A stretch of DNA of 64,000 bases from Pseudomonadota bacterium. Its GTDB lineage: Bacteria > Pseudomonadota > Gammaproteobacteria > Burkholderiales > Burkholderiaceae_C. The stretch covers positions 81,733 through 145,732 of the forward strand of contig JAIUPH010000019.1 of the NCBI GenBank assembly GCA_020161065.1, in the 5' to 3' direction. Position 1 is the first letter of the stretch, and every line of letters begins with the position of its first letter. Under the pieces are notes generated by a model, which did not search any database, was not told the origin of the DNA, and saw only the letters and a program-made list of their open reading frames with translations. Made by a program: the position numbers and the translations under genes. Shown in pieces: positions 24,215 through 32,178 of the stretch.

Positions 24215-26212
24215 ATGTCTAATGCGGCGCTGGGCATGACGATGCTGAGTCTCATCGTCGTCGTCATCATGCTCGGCTTTCCGACGGCGTTCACGCTGAT
24301 GGGGCTGGGCATGCTGTTCGGCTTCGTCGCCTTCTACGATCCCGCGCAGCCCTGGCTGGACAACCGCGTCTTCGACCTGATGGTGCAGCGCGCCTTCGGT
24401 GCGATGAACAACGACACGCTGCTGTCGATTCCGCTGTTCGTGCTGATGGGCTACGTGATGGAACGCGGCGCGCTGGTGGACAAGATGTTCCACAGCGTGC
24501 AGCTCGCGTTCCGCCGGCTGCCGGGCTCGCTGGCCGTCACCACGCTGGTGATCTGCACCTTCTGGGGCATCGCCAGCGGGCTGGTCGGCGCGGTGGTGGT
24601 GCTGATGGGCGTGATCGCGATGCGGCCGATGCTCAACGCCGGCTACGACGTGCGGCTGGCCTCGGGCGTCATCACCGCCGGCGGCACGCTGGGCATCCTG
24701 ATCCCGCCTTCGGTGATGATCATCGTCTACGCCGCGGTGGCCGGGCAAAGCGTGGTCAAGCTGTACGCGGCGGCGATGTTCCCCGGCTTCTTCCTGGCCT
24801 TTCTGTACCTGGTGTACGTGATCGGTTGGGCGCTGCTCAACCCCAAGGTCGCGCCCAAGCTGCCGCTGGACCAGCAGCGCGCCCCCGTCTCGCCCTGGGT
24901 GGCGCACCTGGCGGCGCAGTATTCGCCGCGCCTGCTGGGCGGCCTGCTGCTGGCGCTGCTGGCGCCCAGCCGCGCGCTGGCGCACCGGCGCGGCAACGCG
25001 CCCGGCGACCGCAGCATCGGCTACGGCCTGCTGCTGCGCTCGCTGCTGACGGCGCTGGCGCCGGTGTGGCTGGCGCTGGTCTGCCTGGGCTCGGCGTGGT
25101 GGTACGTGACGATCTACTCGCAGAAGGTCGACGAGCCCTCGGCGCCACCGGCCGCGGTGTCGGCCGCGCTGTCCGCACCCTCAGGCCCGGCCGCACCGCC
25201 CGCCGCCGGCGGGCTGCAGGAACCGCCTGGCGCCGGGCGCGCCAGTGGCGGCCTGCAAGAGCCGCCGGGGGCCGGTGGGCTGCAAGCGCCGCCCAGCGCC
25301 GGCGGCCTGCAGGAGCCGCCTGGCGCCAGCCGTTCAAGCGGCGGCTTGAAAGAACCGCCCGGCGCCGCGCCCGATGCTGCGCCGGCGCGCGAAGATACGC
25401 TGCAGCGCATGGGCGACGGCCCGGCCGAGGTGCACCACCCGGACGCCGTGCCGCAGGCCTTCTACAGCGGCTTCTGGATCACCTGCGCCTTCGTGCTGGC
25501 GCTGCTGGCCTGGTACTACTGGCACTTCGACGCCGAGCAGTACGAGATCCTCTCGATGCTGGTGTCGTCGGTCGCGCCGCTGGGCATCCTGACGCTGGTG
25601 GTGCTGGGCGTCATCCTGTTCGGCATCACCACGGCCACCGAAAGCGCCGCGGTCGGCGCCGCCGGCGCCTTCATCATGGCCTTCCAGGCGCGCACGCTGA
25701 CCTTCCAGCGCATCAAGGAAGCCGTGTTCCTGACCGCCAAGACCACCGCGATGGTGTGCTGGCTGTTCGTCGGCTCGGCGCTGTTCTCGGCGGTGTTCGC
25801 CATCCTCGGCGGCCAGGCGCTGGTCGAGCAGTGGGTGATGAAGCTCGACCTGACGCCGCTGCAGTTCATGCTGCTGTCGCAGGCCATCATCTTCGTGCTG
25901 GGCTGGCCGCTGGAATGGACCGAGATCATCGTGATCTTCGTGCCCATCTTCCTGCCGCTGCTGCAGCACTTCCAGATCGACCCGCTGCTGTGGGGCACGC
26001 TGGTGTTCGTCAACCTGCAGGCGGCCTTCCTGTCGCCGCCGGTGGCGATGTCGGCCTTCTACCTGAAGGGCGTGTCGCCGCCGCACGTCACGCTGAACCA
26101 GATCTTCGCCGGCATGATGCCGTACATGCTGATCGTCATCCTGTGCATGGTGTTCATGTACCTCTGGCCGGGGATGACCGTGTGGCTGCCGAACTACCTG
26201 TACGGGCGCTGA
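24215..26212 (+). CDS. TRAP transporter large permease (DctM) with a long repeat-bearing insertion
   Basis: The 665-residue protein is far longer than the usual ~430. The N-terminal half (MLGFPTAFTLMGLGMLFGFV, then LVGAVVVLMGVIAMRPM and GTLGILIPPSVMIIVYA) and the C-terminal half (GITTATESAAVGAAGAF, then WPLEWTEIIVIFVPIFLPLL) are normal DctM. Between them lie about 200 residues, including an extra hydrophobic segment and an array of GGLQEPPGA units (residues 332-384). Longer DctM forms occur in Burkholderiales, but the repeat array is unusual. The start is ATG 24215. Confidence 0.9.
   Translation: MSNAALGMTMLSLIVVVIMLGFPTAFTLMGLGMLFGFVAFYDPAQPWLDNRVFDLMVQRAFGAMNNDTLLSIPLFVLMGYVMERGALVDKMFHSVQLAFRRLPGSLAVTTLVICTFWGIASGLVGAVVVLMGVIAMRPMLNAGYDVRLASGVITAGGTLGILIPPSVMIIVYAAVAGQSVVKLYAAAMFPGFFLAFLYLVYVIGWALLNPKVAPKLPLDQQRAPVSPWVAHLAAQYSPRLLGGLLLALLAPSRALAHRRGNAPGDRSIGYGLLLRSLLTALAPVWLALVCLGSAWWYVTIYSQKVDEPSAPPAAVSAALSAPSGPAAPPAAGGLQEPPGAGRASGGLQEPPGAGGLQAPPSAGGLQEPPGASRSSGGLKEPPGAAPDAAPAREDTLQRMGDGPAEVHHPDAVPQAFYSGFWITCAFVLALLAWYYWHFDAEQYEILSMLVSSVAPLGILTLVVLGVILFGITTATESAAVGAAGAFIMAFQARTLTFQRIKEAVFLTAKTTAMVCWLFVGSALFSAVFAILGGQALVEQWVMKLDLTPLQFMLLSQAIIFVLGWPLEWTEIIVIFVPIFLPLLQHFQIDPLLWGTLVFVNLQAAFLSPPVAMSAFYLKGVSPPHVTLNQIFAGMMPYMLIVILCMVFMYLWPGMTVWLPNYLYGR
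25208..25366. repeat. In-frame GGLQEPPGA repeat array, five units
   Basis: Five related 27-base units, the first being GGCGGGCTGCAGGAACCGCC followed by TGGCGCC, encode GGLQEPPGA, GGLQEPPGA, GGLQAPPSA, GGLQEPPGA and GGLKEPPGA. Short spacers separate the first and second, and the fourth and fifth. Each unit has GGCGG at one end and CCGCC at the other, so a single unit can fold into a small hairpin. The array lies inside dctM and keeps the frame. Confidence 0.85.
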
Positions 26213-26278
26213 CGAGCGGCGCATCCCCTCGGGGACCGGTCGCCGCAGGCGACCAGGGGGAGAGGCGGCGTCAGCGCC

Positions 26279-26312
26279 CTGAGCCCGATCCGGCTCTGCC
26301 GGTCGGGCTCAG
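26279..26312. terminator. Perfect 10-base inverted repeat between convergent genes, containing dispersed repeat copy 2
   Basis: CTGAGCCCGA (26279-26288) and TCGGGCTCAG (26303-26312) are exact reverse complements around a loop that itself pairs CCGG with CCGG. The loop region matches the dispersed 16-base repeat at 15 of 16 positions (26287-26302). No T-run follows, so it is not a classic Rho-independent terminator, but it lies between the convergent dctM and Rrf2 genes, where a two-way stop would be expected. Confidence 0.5.
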
Positions 26313-26353
26313 CAGCCCCCTCGGGGGGCGGCCGCCCCAGCGGCCGGGGGCGG

Positions 26354-26875
26354 TCATTTCGCGAAGGACTGGCCGAAAGCAAACACCGAGTTGGGCGCGC
26401 GGCTGCGCGTCGGCTGCGGCACCGGCGCCGGGGCGGGCGTTACGCTGCGGCGCGGCAGCGCCGGCTCGGCGATGACCGCGGCCGTGCCGCCGCGGCTGCG
26501 GTGGTCGTCGACGAGTTGCTGCAGCGGCACCGCCGCCATGTGGCGCAGCATCACCTGGTCCAGCTCGGCCCACAGGTCGCGGGTGAGTTGCAGGCGCTCG
26601 CCTTCGTCGCCGCCGGTCTCGTCTTCCACCGCGGCCACGATGTCGGCCACCGAGATCTCCGGCGCGCGCCGGCCCAGCGTGTAGCCGCCGCCGGGGCCGC
26701 GCGTGCTGTCCACCAGCCCGGCGCGGCGCAGCCGGCTGAACAACTGTTCCAGGTACGACAGCGACACGCCCTGGCGGCCGGCGATCAACGCCAGCGCCAC
26801 CGGTCCGGAACGCTCGCGCAGGGCCAGGTCGATCAGGGCCTGGACGGCAAAACGGCTCTTCGTGCTCATGCGCAT
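26354..26875 (-). CDS. Rrf2/IscR-family regulator without the cluster-binding cysteines
   Basis: The 173-residue protein begins MRMSTKSRFAVQALIDLALR and has the IscR-type winged helix (SLSYLEQLFSRLRRAGLVDSTRGPGGGYTLG shown here in part as SLSYLEQLFSRLRRAGLVDS). IscR ligates a [2Fe-2S] cluster with three cysteines between residues 92 and 104; the matching stretch here is DETGGDEGERLQLTRDLW, shortened and with no cysteine anywhere nearby. The C-terminal ~50 residues are P/R/A-rich. AGGAGA lies 8 bases before ATG 26875. It is divergent from the LysR gene at 26996. It must sense something else or act constitutively. No isc or suf genes are nearby. Confidence 0.9.
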   Translation of the reverse strand: MRMSTKSRFAVQALIDLALRERSGPVALALIAGRQGVSLSYLEQLFSRLRRAGLVDSTRGPGGGYTLGRRAPEISVADIVAAVEDETGGDEGERLQLTRDLWAELDQVMLRHMAAVPLQQLVDDHRSRGGTAAVIAEPALPRRSVTPAPAPVPQPTRSRAPNSVFAFGQSFAK

Positions 26876-26971
26876 GGTGACTCTCCTGCGAAGCGGCCAG
26901 CAACGGTGCTGACCGTGGGGACTTTAGGGACCGCATGACCTCGCGTAAATTCGAACGTTTGGCGCTATCAC

Positions 26972-26986
26972 TTCGGGAAACTCGAA
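26972..26986. promoter_or_regulatory. Possible LysR-type box upstream of the NhaR-like gene
   Basis: TTCGGGAAACTCGAA is an inverted repeat with the T-N11-A form of LysR-family sites. It ends 9 bases before the start of the NhaR-like gene, overlapping the likely ribosome site, a position that would suit autorepression. It lies in an A/T-richer stretch of the divergent intergenic region. Confidence 0.3.
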
Positions 26987-26995
26987 GCGAAAAGA

Positions 26996-27913
26996 ATGAA
27001 CTTCAAGCACCTCCATTACTTCTGGGCGACCGCCCACGCCGGCGGCATCGTGAAGGCCGGCGAGCAGCTCCACACCTCGCCGCAAACGCTGTCCGGCCAG
27101 ATCAAGCTGCTCGAAGATCGATTGGGGCGCAAGCTGTTCCGCAAGAGTGGGCGCAAACTTGAGTTGACCGAGGACGGCCGCGTCGCGCTCGGCTACGCCG
27201 ACGACATCTTCCAGCTCGGCAGCGAGCTGGAAGCCACGCTGCGCGAGCGGCGCAAGGCCCGCCGGTCGATCGACTTCCGCGTCGGCGTGGCCGATTCGGT
27301 GGCCAAGACGGTGGTCTACCGGCTGCTCGAGCCGGCGCTGCAGCTCGACGACCCGGTGCACCTGGTGTGCAGCGAAGGGAGCTTCGCGGAACTGCTGGGC
27401 CAGCTGGCGCTGCGCCGGGTGGACCTGGTGATCGCCGACGAGCCGCTGACGCGCCGCGTCAGCATCAAGGCCTTCAACCACCCGCTGGGGCGCTCGACGA
27501 TGAGCTTCTTCGCCACCGCGGCGGTGCGCGCCGGGCTGCGCGGCGGCTTTCCGCAGTGCCTGGACGGCGCGCCGATGCTGATCCCCGGGCCGGCCTCGTC
27601 GGTGCGCGCGCCGTTCGACGCCTGGCTGTCGCGGCTGCGGCTGCTGCCGCGCGTGGTGGGCGAGTTCGACGACCTGGCGCTGATGGCCACCTTCGGCCGC
27701 GAAGGGCGCGGCGTGTTCGTCTCGCCCACCGCGCTGGAGATCGAGACCGAGGCCTTGCACGGCGTGCAGACCATCGGCCGCGCCGACGAGCTGGTGGAGG
27801 AGTTCTACGCGATCTCGGTCGAACGCCGCATCAGCCACCCCTGCGTGGTGGCCATCACGACGGCAGCGCGCGTCAAGCTGTTCGAGCCGATCGGCCACGC
27901 CACCGGGCATTGA
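26996..27913 (+). CDS. nhaR: LysR-family regulator similar to NhaR
   Basis: The 305-residue protein follows E. coli NhaR closely in layout and many positions: HLHYFWATAHAGGIVKAGEQ, then SPQTLSGQIKLLEDRLG in the helix-turn-helix. Further matches are FRVGVADSVAKTVVYRLLEP, LLIPG-like LIPGPASS and GEFDDLALMATFG in the effector domain. NhaR senses sodium and activates the sodium/proton antiporter gene nhaA and, in E. coli, pgaABCD. No nhaA gene is in the window, so the target is unknown; the sodium role is inferred by similarity only. It is divergent from the Rrf2 gene with 120 bases between start codons. Confidence 0.85.
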   Translation: MNFKHLHYFWATAHAGGIVKAGEQLHTSPQTLSGQIKLLEDRLGRKLFRKSGRKLELTEDGRVALGYADDIFQLGSELEATLRERRKARRSIDFRVGVADSVAKTVVYRLLEPALQLDDPVHLVCSEGSFAELLGQLALRRVDLVIADEPLTRRVSIKAFNHPLGRSTMSFFATAAVRAGLRGGFPQCLDGAPMLIPGPASSVRAPFDAWLSRLRLLPRVVGEFDDLALMATFGREGRGVFVSPTALEIETEALHGVQTIGRADELVEEFYAISVERRISHPCVVAITTAARVKLFEPIGHATGH

Positions 27914-28081
27914 GCGCCGGCGCCGCGCGCCGCGCCGCGCCTGGCCACTGCGGCCCGCCGCCGTTCGTCGGCAGCGCCGGCAGACTGTGGCCGCCAGGCT
28001 GCAGGGCGTCGGCCGCCGCTCGCGCAGCGGCCGGCGGCCTGCGTACAGTGCCGGCCAGACCGATCCCCCGCCGAGCCACCG

Positions 28082-29683
28082 ATGCCTTCCGCCTCCACCC
28101 TGCCGCCGCCCTGGGCCGAGCGCTGGCAGCGCCTGTCGACGGCCTTCCTGCGGGCCTTCCACCGCTACGCCAACTGGCTGGTGAGCATCAGTTGGAAGCG
28201 CTTCATCGTGCTGTCGCTGGCGCTGCTGATCATCGCGGCCATCCTGTCGGAGCTGCCGCCCTTCAGCTGGCGGGTGACCGAGACCATCGAGGACAGCGGC
28301 GCCACGCCGGCAGTCACCTCGAAAGCGCCGAAGGCGCCGAAAGCGCCGAAGACGCCGCAGGCGTCGACCGGCCCGCAACCGCCGCCAGCGCCTGACGCGC
28401 CGGCGCCGCCTTCCGACGGCACGCAGATCATCATCGGCGGCAAGCCGGTGTTCAAGATCGATGCCCCGGCCAGCGGCGCCGATGCCGGCAAGGGCGTGGA
28501 CATCTCGATCGACGAGCGCGGCATCCGCATCAAGCGGCGCAGCGCGGCGCCGGCCGACGCGGCGTCGGCGGCCTCGGCGGCGGCGGCCGCAGCCGCTTCG
28601 GCCGCGTCGGCGGCTTCGGCGGCGGCCAGCCGGGCCGCGGCCAGCGCCGACGAGGGCGAGGTGCGCATCCCGCTGGCCCGCGGCGTCGACCGCGAGACCG
28701 CGCGCGAAGCGCTGAAAGATGCCCGCGAGGCGATCGAGGATGCGCTGCGCAGCAAGCGCGAGGCCGCCGAAGAAGCCGCCCAGGCCGCGCGCGAAGCCGA
28801 GCGCGATGCCCGCGAGGCCGAGCGCGACGCGCGCGAAGCCATCGCCGAGGCCGGCTCGATCGTCGTCAGCCCCAGCGGCCGCATCAAGCGCACGCGCAAG
28901 GTGCACTGGGGCGACTTCCTGACCGACCTGGCGCTGGTCTGGATCCTCGCCTCGGCCATCGTCAAGGCCACCTACAAGGGCCGCATCCAGGCCGAGGTGA
29001 AGGCCGCGCAGGCCACCGAGACGGCCGAGGCCGAATCGCTCAAGCGCCAGGTGGTCGAGGCGCGCATGGCGGCGATGCAGGCGCAGGTGGAGCCGCATTT
29101 CCTGTTCAACACGCTGGCCTCGATCGACCACCTGATCGAGACCGACCCGCAGCGCGCCAGCCAGATGCAGAAGAACCTGATCGCGCTGCTGCGCGCCAGC
29201 ATGCCGACGATGCGCGAGGCCAATGCCGACGGCGCCGGCAACGGCCTGCGCGACCTGGCGCGCGAGCTGCAGGTGATCCGCCCCTACCTAGAGATCCTGA
29301 AGGTGCGCATGGAAGAGCGGCTGGCCACGCAGATCGACGTGCCCGACGGCCTGCTGTCGGCCGAGTTCCCGCCGATGATGCTGCAGACCCTGGTCGAGAA
29401 CGCCATCAAGCACGGCCTGGAGCCCAAGGCCGAGGGCGGCACGCTGGCCGTCAAGGCCGAGATCGTGCACGGCAAGCTGCAGGTGACGGTGGCCGACACG
29501 GGCCTCGGCTTCAGCAAGGCGGCCACCGCCGGCACCGGCGTGGGGCTGGCCAACATCCGCGAGCGGCTGCAGCTTCTCTACGGCCCCAAGGCCGCGCTGG
29601 CCATCGCCGAGAACCCCGGCGGCGGCACGCGCGTGAGCATCACCGTGCCCTACCGCAGCGTGGCGGCCGAAGCCGCGGCCTGA
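28082..29683 (+). CDS. LytS/YehU-type sensor histidine kinase with long alanine-rich extracytoplasmic region
   Basis: The 533-residue kinase has a membrane segment at about 40-60 (FIVLSLALLIIAAILSELPP) and a second at about 280-300 (DLALVWILASAIVKATYK). The ~220 residues between them include a KAPKAPKAPK repeat, a segment IIIGGKPVFKID, and a long Ala/Glu/Arg heptad-like coil (EAERDAREAERDAREA). After TM2 comes a His-kinase dimer domain with VEPHFLFNTLASIDHL (His near 338) and an ATPase domain with LVENAIKHGL and DTGLGFSKA. It should phosphorylate the LytTR regulator at 30842, which lies beyond an opposite-strand dehydrogenase gene. The stimulus is unknown. Confidence 0.9.
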   Translation: MPSASTLPPPWAERWQRLSTAFLRAFHRYANWLVSISWKRFIVLSLALLIIAAILSELPPFSWRVTETIEDSGATPAVTSKAPKAPKAPKTPQASTGPQPPPAPDAPAPPSDGTQIIIGGKPVFKIDAPASGADAGKGVDISIDERGIRIKRRSAAPADAASAASAAAAAAASAASAASAAASRAAASADEGEVRIPLARGVDRETAREALKDAREAIEDALRSKREAAEEAAQAAREAERDAREAERDAREAIAEAGSIVVSPSGRIKRTRKVHWGDFLTDLALVWILASAIVKATYKGRIQAEVKAAQATETAEAESLKRQVVEARMAAMQAQVEPHFLFNTLASIDHLIETDPQRASQMQKNLIALLRASMPTMREANADGAGNGLRDLARELQVIRPYLEILKVRMEERLATQIDVPDGLLSAEFPPMMLQTLVENAIKHGLEPKAEGGTLAVKAEIVHGKLQVTVADTGLGFSKAATAGTGVGLANIRERLQLLYGPKAALAIAENPGGGTRVSITVPYRSVAAEAAA

Positions 29684-29692
29684 CGTGCCGTG

Positions 29693-30781
29693 TCAGACCA
29701 GCGCCGCGATCGCCGCGCCCATCTGCGGGGTGCTGGCGCTGCCGCCGAGGTCGCGCGTGACCGGGCCGCGCGGGCCCTGGGCCAGCACCTGTTCGATGGC
29801 CTTCAGGATCGCGTCGTGCGCCGCGTGCTCGCCCAGGAACTGCAGCATCAGCGCCGCGCTCCAGATCATCGCCACCGGGTTGGCGATGTTCTGGCCGTAG
29901 ATGTCGGGCGCCGAGCCGTGCACCGGCTCGAACAGCGACGGGAACTTCCGCTCGGGGTTCAGGTTGGCCGACGGCGCCAGGCCGATGGTGCCGGTGCAGG
30001 CCGGCCCCAGGTCGGACAGGATGTCGCCGAACAGGTTGCTGGCCACCACCACGTCGAAGCGCTGCGGCTGCAGCACGAAGCGGGCGCTGAGGATGTCGAT
30101 GTGCTGCTTGTCCACCGTGATGCCCGGGTAGCCCTGCGCCACCGCGTCGGCGCGGCCGTCCCACCACGGCATGCTGATGGCGATGCCGTTGCTCTTGGTG
30201 GCCACCGTCAGGTGGCGGCGCGGCCGCTCCCGCGCGCGCTCGAAGGCATAACGCAGCACCCGGTCGGCACCGAAGCGGCTCATCACCGTCTCCTGCACGA
30301 CGATCTCGCGCTCGGTGCCGGCGTACATCACGCCGCCGAGGTTGGTGTACTCGCCCTCGGTGTTCTCGCGCACGATCAGGAAGTCGATCTCGCCGGGCCG
30401 GCGCGGCCGGCCTTGCGCATCCACCAGCGGGCAGGGCACGCCCTCGAACAGGCGCACCGGGCGCAGGTTGACGTACTGGTCGAACTCGCGGCGGAACTTC
30501 AACAGGCTGCCCCACAGCGAGACGTTGTCGGGCACCGTCGCCGGCCAGCCGACGGCGCCGAACAGCAGCGCGTCCTGGCCCTGCAGCTGCGCCTTCCAGT
30601 CGGGCGGCATCATCTCGCCGTGCGCGGCGTACCAGTCGCAGCTTGCCCATTCGATGGGCGTGGCGTCGAGCTCGAAGCCGAAGCGCGCCTGCGCCTTCTT
30701 CAGCACGCGCAGCGCCTCGGGCATCACTTCCTTGCCGATGCCGTCGCCGGCGATCACCGCGATGCGATGGGTCTTGGTCAT
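29693..30781 (-). CDS. Tartrate dehydrogenase/D-malate dehydrogenase family enzyme
   Basis: The 362-residue enzyme begins with ATG 30781, preceded by GAGGA at about 9 bases. The family signature of NAD-dependent beta-decarboxylating dehydrogenases is present: GDGIGKEVMPEALRVL, IVRENTEGEYTNLGG and the substrate/metal region VVASNLFGDILSDLG. FEPVHGSAPDIYGQNIANP follows near the C-terminus. The length and the WASCDWYAAHGEMMP segment fit the tartrate dehydrogenase/DmlA branch more than LeuB. It oxidises and decarboxylates D-malate or tartrate to pyruvate-type products with NAD and a divalent metal. The TRAP organic-acid transporter 3 kb upstream might supply substrate; that is inferred. It is transcribed against both flanking genes. 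Confidence 0.87.
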   Translation of the reverse strand: MTKTHRIAVIAGDGIGKEVMPEALRVLKKAQARFGFELDATPIEWASCDWYAAHGEMMPPDWKAQLQGQDALLFGAVGWPATVPDNVSLWGSLLKFRREFDQYVNLRPVRLFEGVPCPLVDAQGRPRRPGEIDFLIVRENTEGEYTNLGGVMYAGTEREIVVQETVMSRFGADRVLRYAFERARERPRRHLTVATKSNGIAISMPWWDGRADAVAQGYPGITVDKQHIDILSARFVLQPQRFDVVVASNLFGDILSDLGPACTGTIGLAPSANLNPERKFPSLFEPVHGSAPDIYGQNIANPVAMIWSAALMLQFLGEHAAHDAILKAIEQVLAQGPRGPVTRDLGGSASTPQMGAAIAALV

Positions 30782-30841
30782 TCGCGAGGTCCTCGTCAGA
30801 GGCTTCAGTATTCCACGCCGCCCCCGCCCTAGGATTTGCCG

Positions 30842-31726
30842 ATGAACGACGCCGCCCCCGACACCACCGCCGACCCCGCCGCCGCGCCGCGCGCCATCCT
30901 GGCCGACGACGAGCGCCTGATGCGCGAACAGCTGCGCGCGCGGCTGGCCGAGGCCTGGCCCGAGCTGCAGATCGTCGCCGAGGCGCGCAACGGCCAGGAG
31001 GCGGTGGACCTGGTGGCCGAGCACCGGCCCGACATCGTGTTCCTCGACATCCGCATGCCGGGGCTGACCGGCGTCGACGCGGCGCGCCGCATCGCCCAGC
31101 TGCCGCCGCGCGAGGGCCATGACGACGACGACGAACCGCTGCCCGAGATCGTCTTCATCACCGCCTACGACCAGTACGCGGTGGAGGCCTTCGAGCAAGG
31201 CGTGGTCGACTACGTGCTCAAGCCGGCCGAACGCGAGCGGCTGCAGCTCACCGCCGAGCGCCTGCAGCGCCGGCTGGACGCCCGCCGCCGCGGCGCCGCG
31301 CCGGCCGACGAAGACCGCCCGGCGCAGCCGCTGCAGCAGTTGCTGCACCAGCTGTCGGCGCACCTCGGCGCGGCCGGCGGCGGCGGCAGCGCGCCGGCGC
31401 CCTACCTGCAGTGGATCCAGGCCAACGTCGGCGCCACCATCCAGATGATCGCCGTCGACGAGGTGCTGTTCTTCGTCAGCGACGAGAAGTACACGCGCGT
31501 GCAGACGGCGCAGGTCGAGGCGCTGATCCGCAAGCCGATCAAGGAGCTGGTCGACGAACTCGACCCGCAGGCCTTCTGGCAGATCCACCGCAGCACGCTG
31601 GTCAACGTGAAGGCCATCGCCGGCATCACGCGCGACTTCCGCGGCCGCCAGATCGTCAGCGTGCGCGGCCATCCGCAGAAGTTGGAAGTCAGCCGCAGCT
31701 ACAGCGGGCTGTTCAAGGGCATGTAA
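30842..31726 (+). CDS. LytTR-family response regulator
   Basis: The 294-residue regulator has a receiver domain with LADDERLMREQLRARLAE at the N-terminus, the phosphorylation motif VFLDIRMPG (Asp near 69) and TAYDQYAVEAFEQGVVDYVL. A Gln/Leu-rich linker leads to a LytTR DNA-binding domain (EVLFFVSDEKYTRV, WQIHRSTLVNVKAI). It is the natural partner of the LytS-type kinase at 28082, although the two are split by a minus-strand gene. The start ATG 30842 lies 60 bases from the divergent dehydrogenase start, so both may share the control region. Confidence 0.9.
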   Translation: MNDAAPDTTADPAAAPRAILADDERLMREQLRARLAEAWPELQIVAEARNGQEAVDLVAEHRPDIVFLDIRMPGLTGVDAARRIAQLPPREGHDDDDEPLPEIVFITAYDQYAVEAFEQGVVDYVLKPAERERLQLTAERLQRRLDARRRGAAPADEDRPAQPLQQLLHQLSAHLGAAGGGGSAPAPYLQWIQANVGATIQMIAVDEVLFFVSDEKYTRVQTAQVEALIRKPIKELVDELDPQAFWQIHRSTLVNVKAIAGITRDFRGRQIVSVRGHPQKLEVSRSYSGLFKGM

Positions 31727-31814
31727 CGCGCCCACCCCCCACTCGGGGGCCCCGAAACGAGCGCCTTCCCGGCCGCTGCCGGCTCCGGCACGATAGTCCA
31801 CCGAGGAGGCAGCG

Positions 31815-32138
31815 ATGGGACGCTTCGTGATCGCCGGCTATCGACCCAAGCCCGGCATGGCCGCCGCGCTGGAACTGCTGGCCCTGCGCCACTGGGAGGT
31901 GCTGCACCGCGAGGCGCTGGTGACCGACCGCCCGGCCCACCTGATGCGCGCCAGCGATGGCACGGTGGTGGAGGTGTTCGAGTGGCTGTCGACGCACTCG
32001 ATCGCGCGCGCCCACAACAGCGCCGCGGTGCAGGCGCTGTGGGCCGAGTTCGCCGCCGTCTGCGAACACGTGCCGCTGTCGCAGCTTCCCGGCGCCGACG
32101 TGCCGTTCGCCGAGTTCGACGCGCTGCCGCCCGGCTGA
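31815..32138 (+). CDS. Small hypothetical protein, possible dimeric alpha/beta-barrel (ABM-like)
   Basis: The 107-residue protein has AGGAGG 6 bases before ATG 31815, a strong ribosome site. The beginning GRFVIAGYRPKPGMAAALE and the following VEVFEWLSTHSI recall antibiotic-biosynthesis-monooxygenase-like barrels, in which a short beta strand, helix and strand repeat. No catalytic residue can be named and the assignment is weak. It is soluble. A short C-run/G-run inverted repeat (near 31735-31745) separates it from the response regulator. Confidence 0.6.
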   Translation: MGRFVIAGYRPKPGMAAALELLALRHWEVLHREALVTDRPAHLMRASDGTVVEVFEWLSTHSIARAHNSAAVQALWAEFAAVCEHVPLSQLPGADVPFAEFDALPPG

Positions 32139-32178
32139 GCGCGCGCCCGCCGGCGCGCGCCGACGCGCGTCGCAACGT

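Noticed and set aside
25208-25366. Possible CRISPR array
   Set aside because: Units are adjacent or separated by only a few codons, keep the reading frame, and no cas gene is present.
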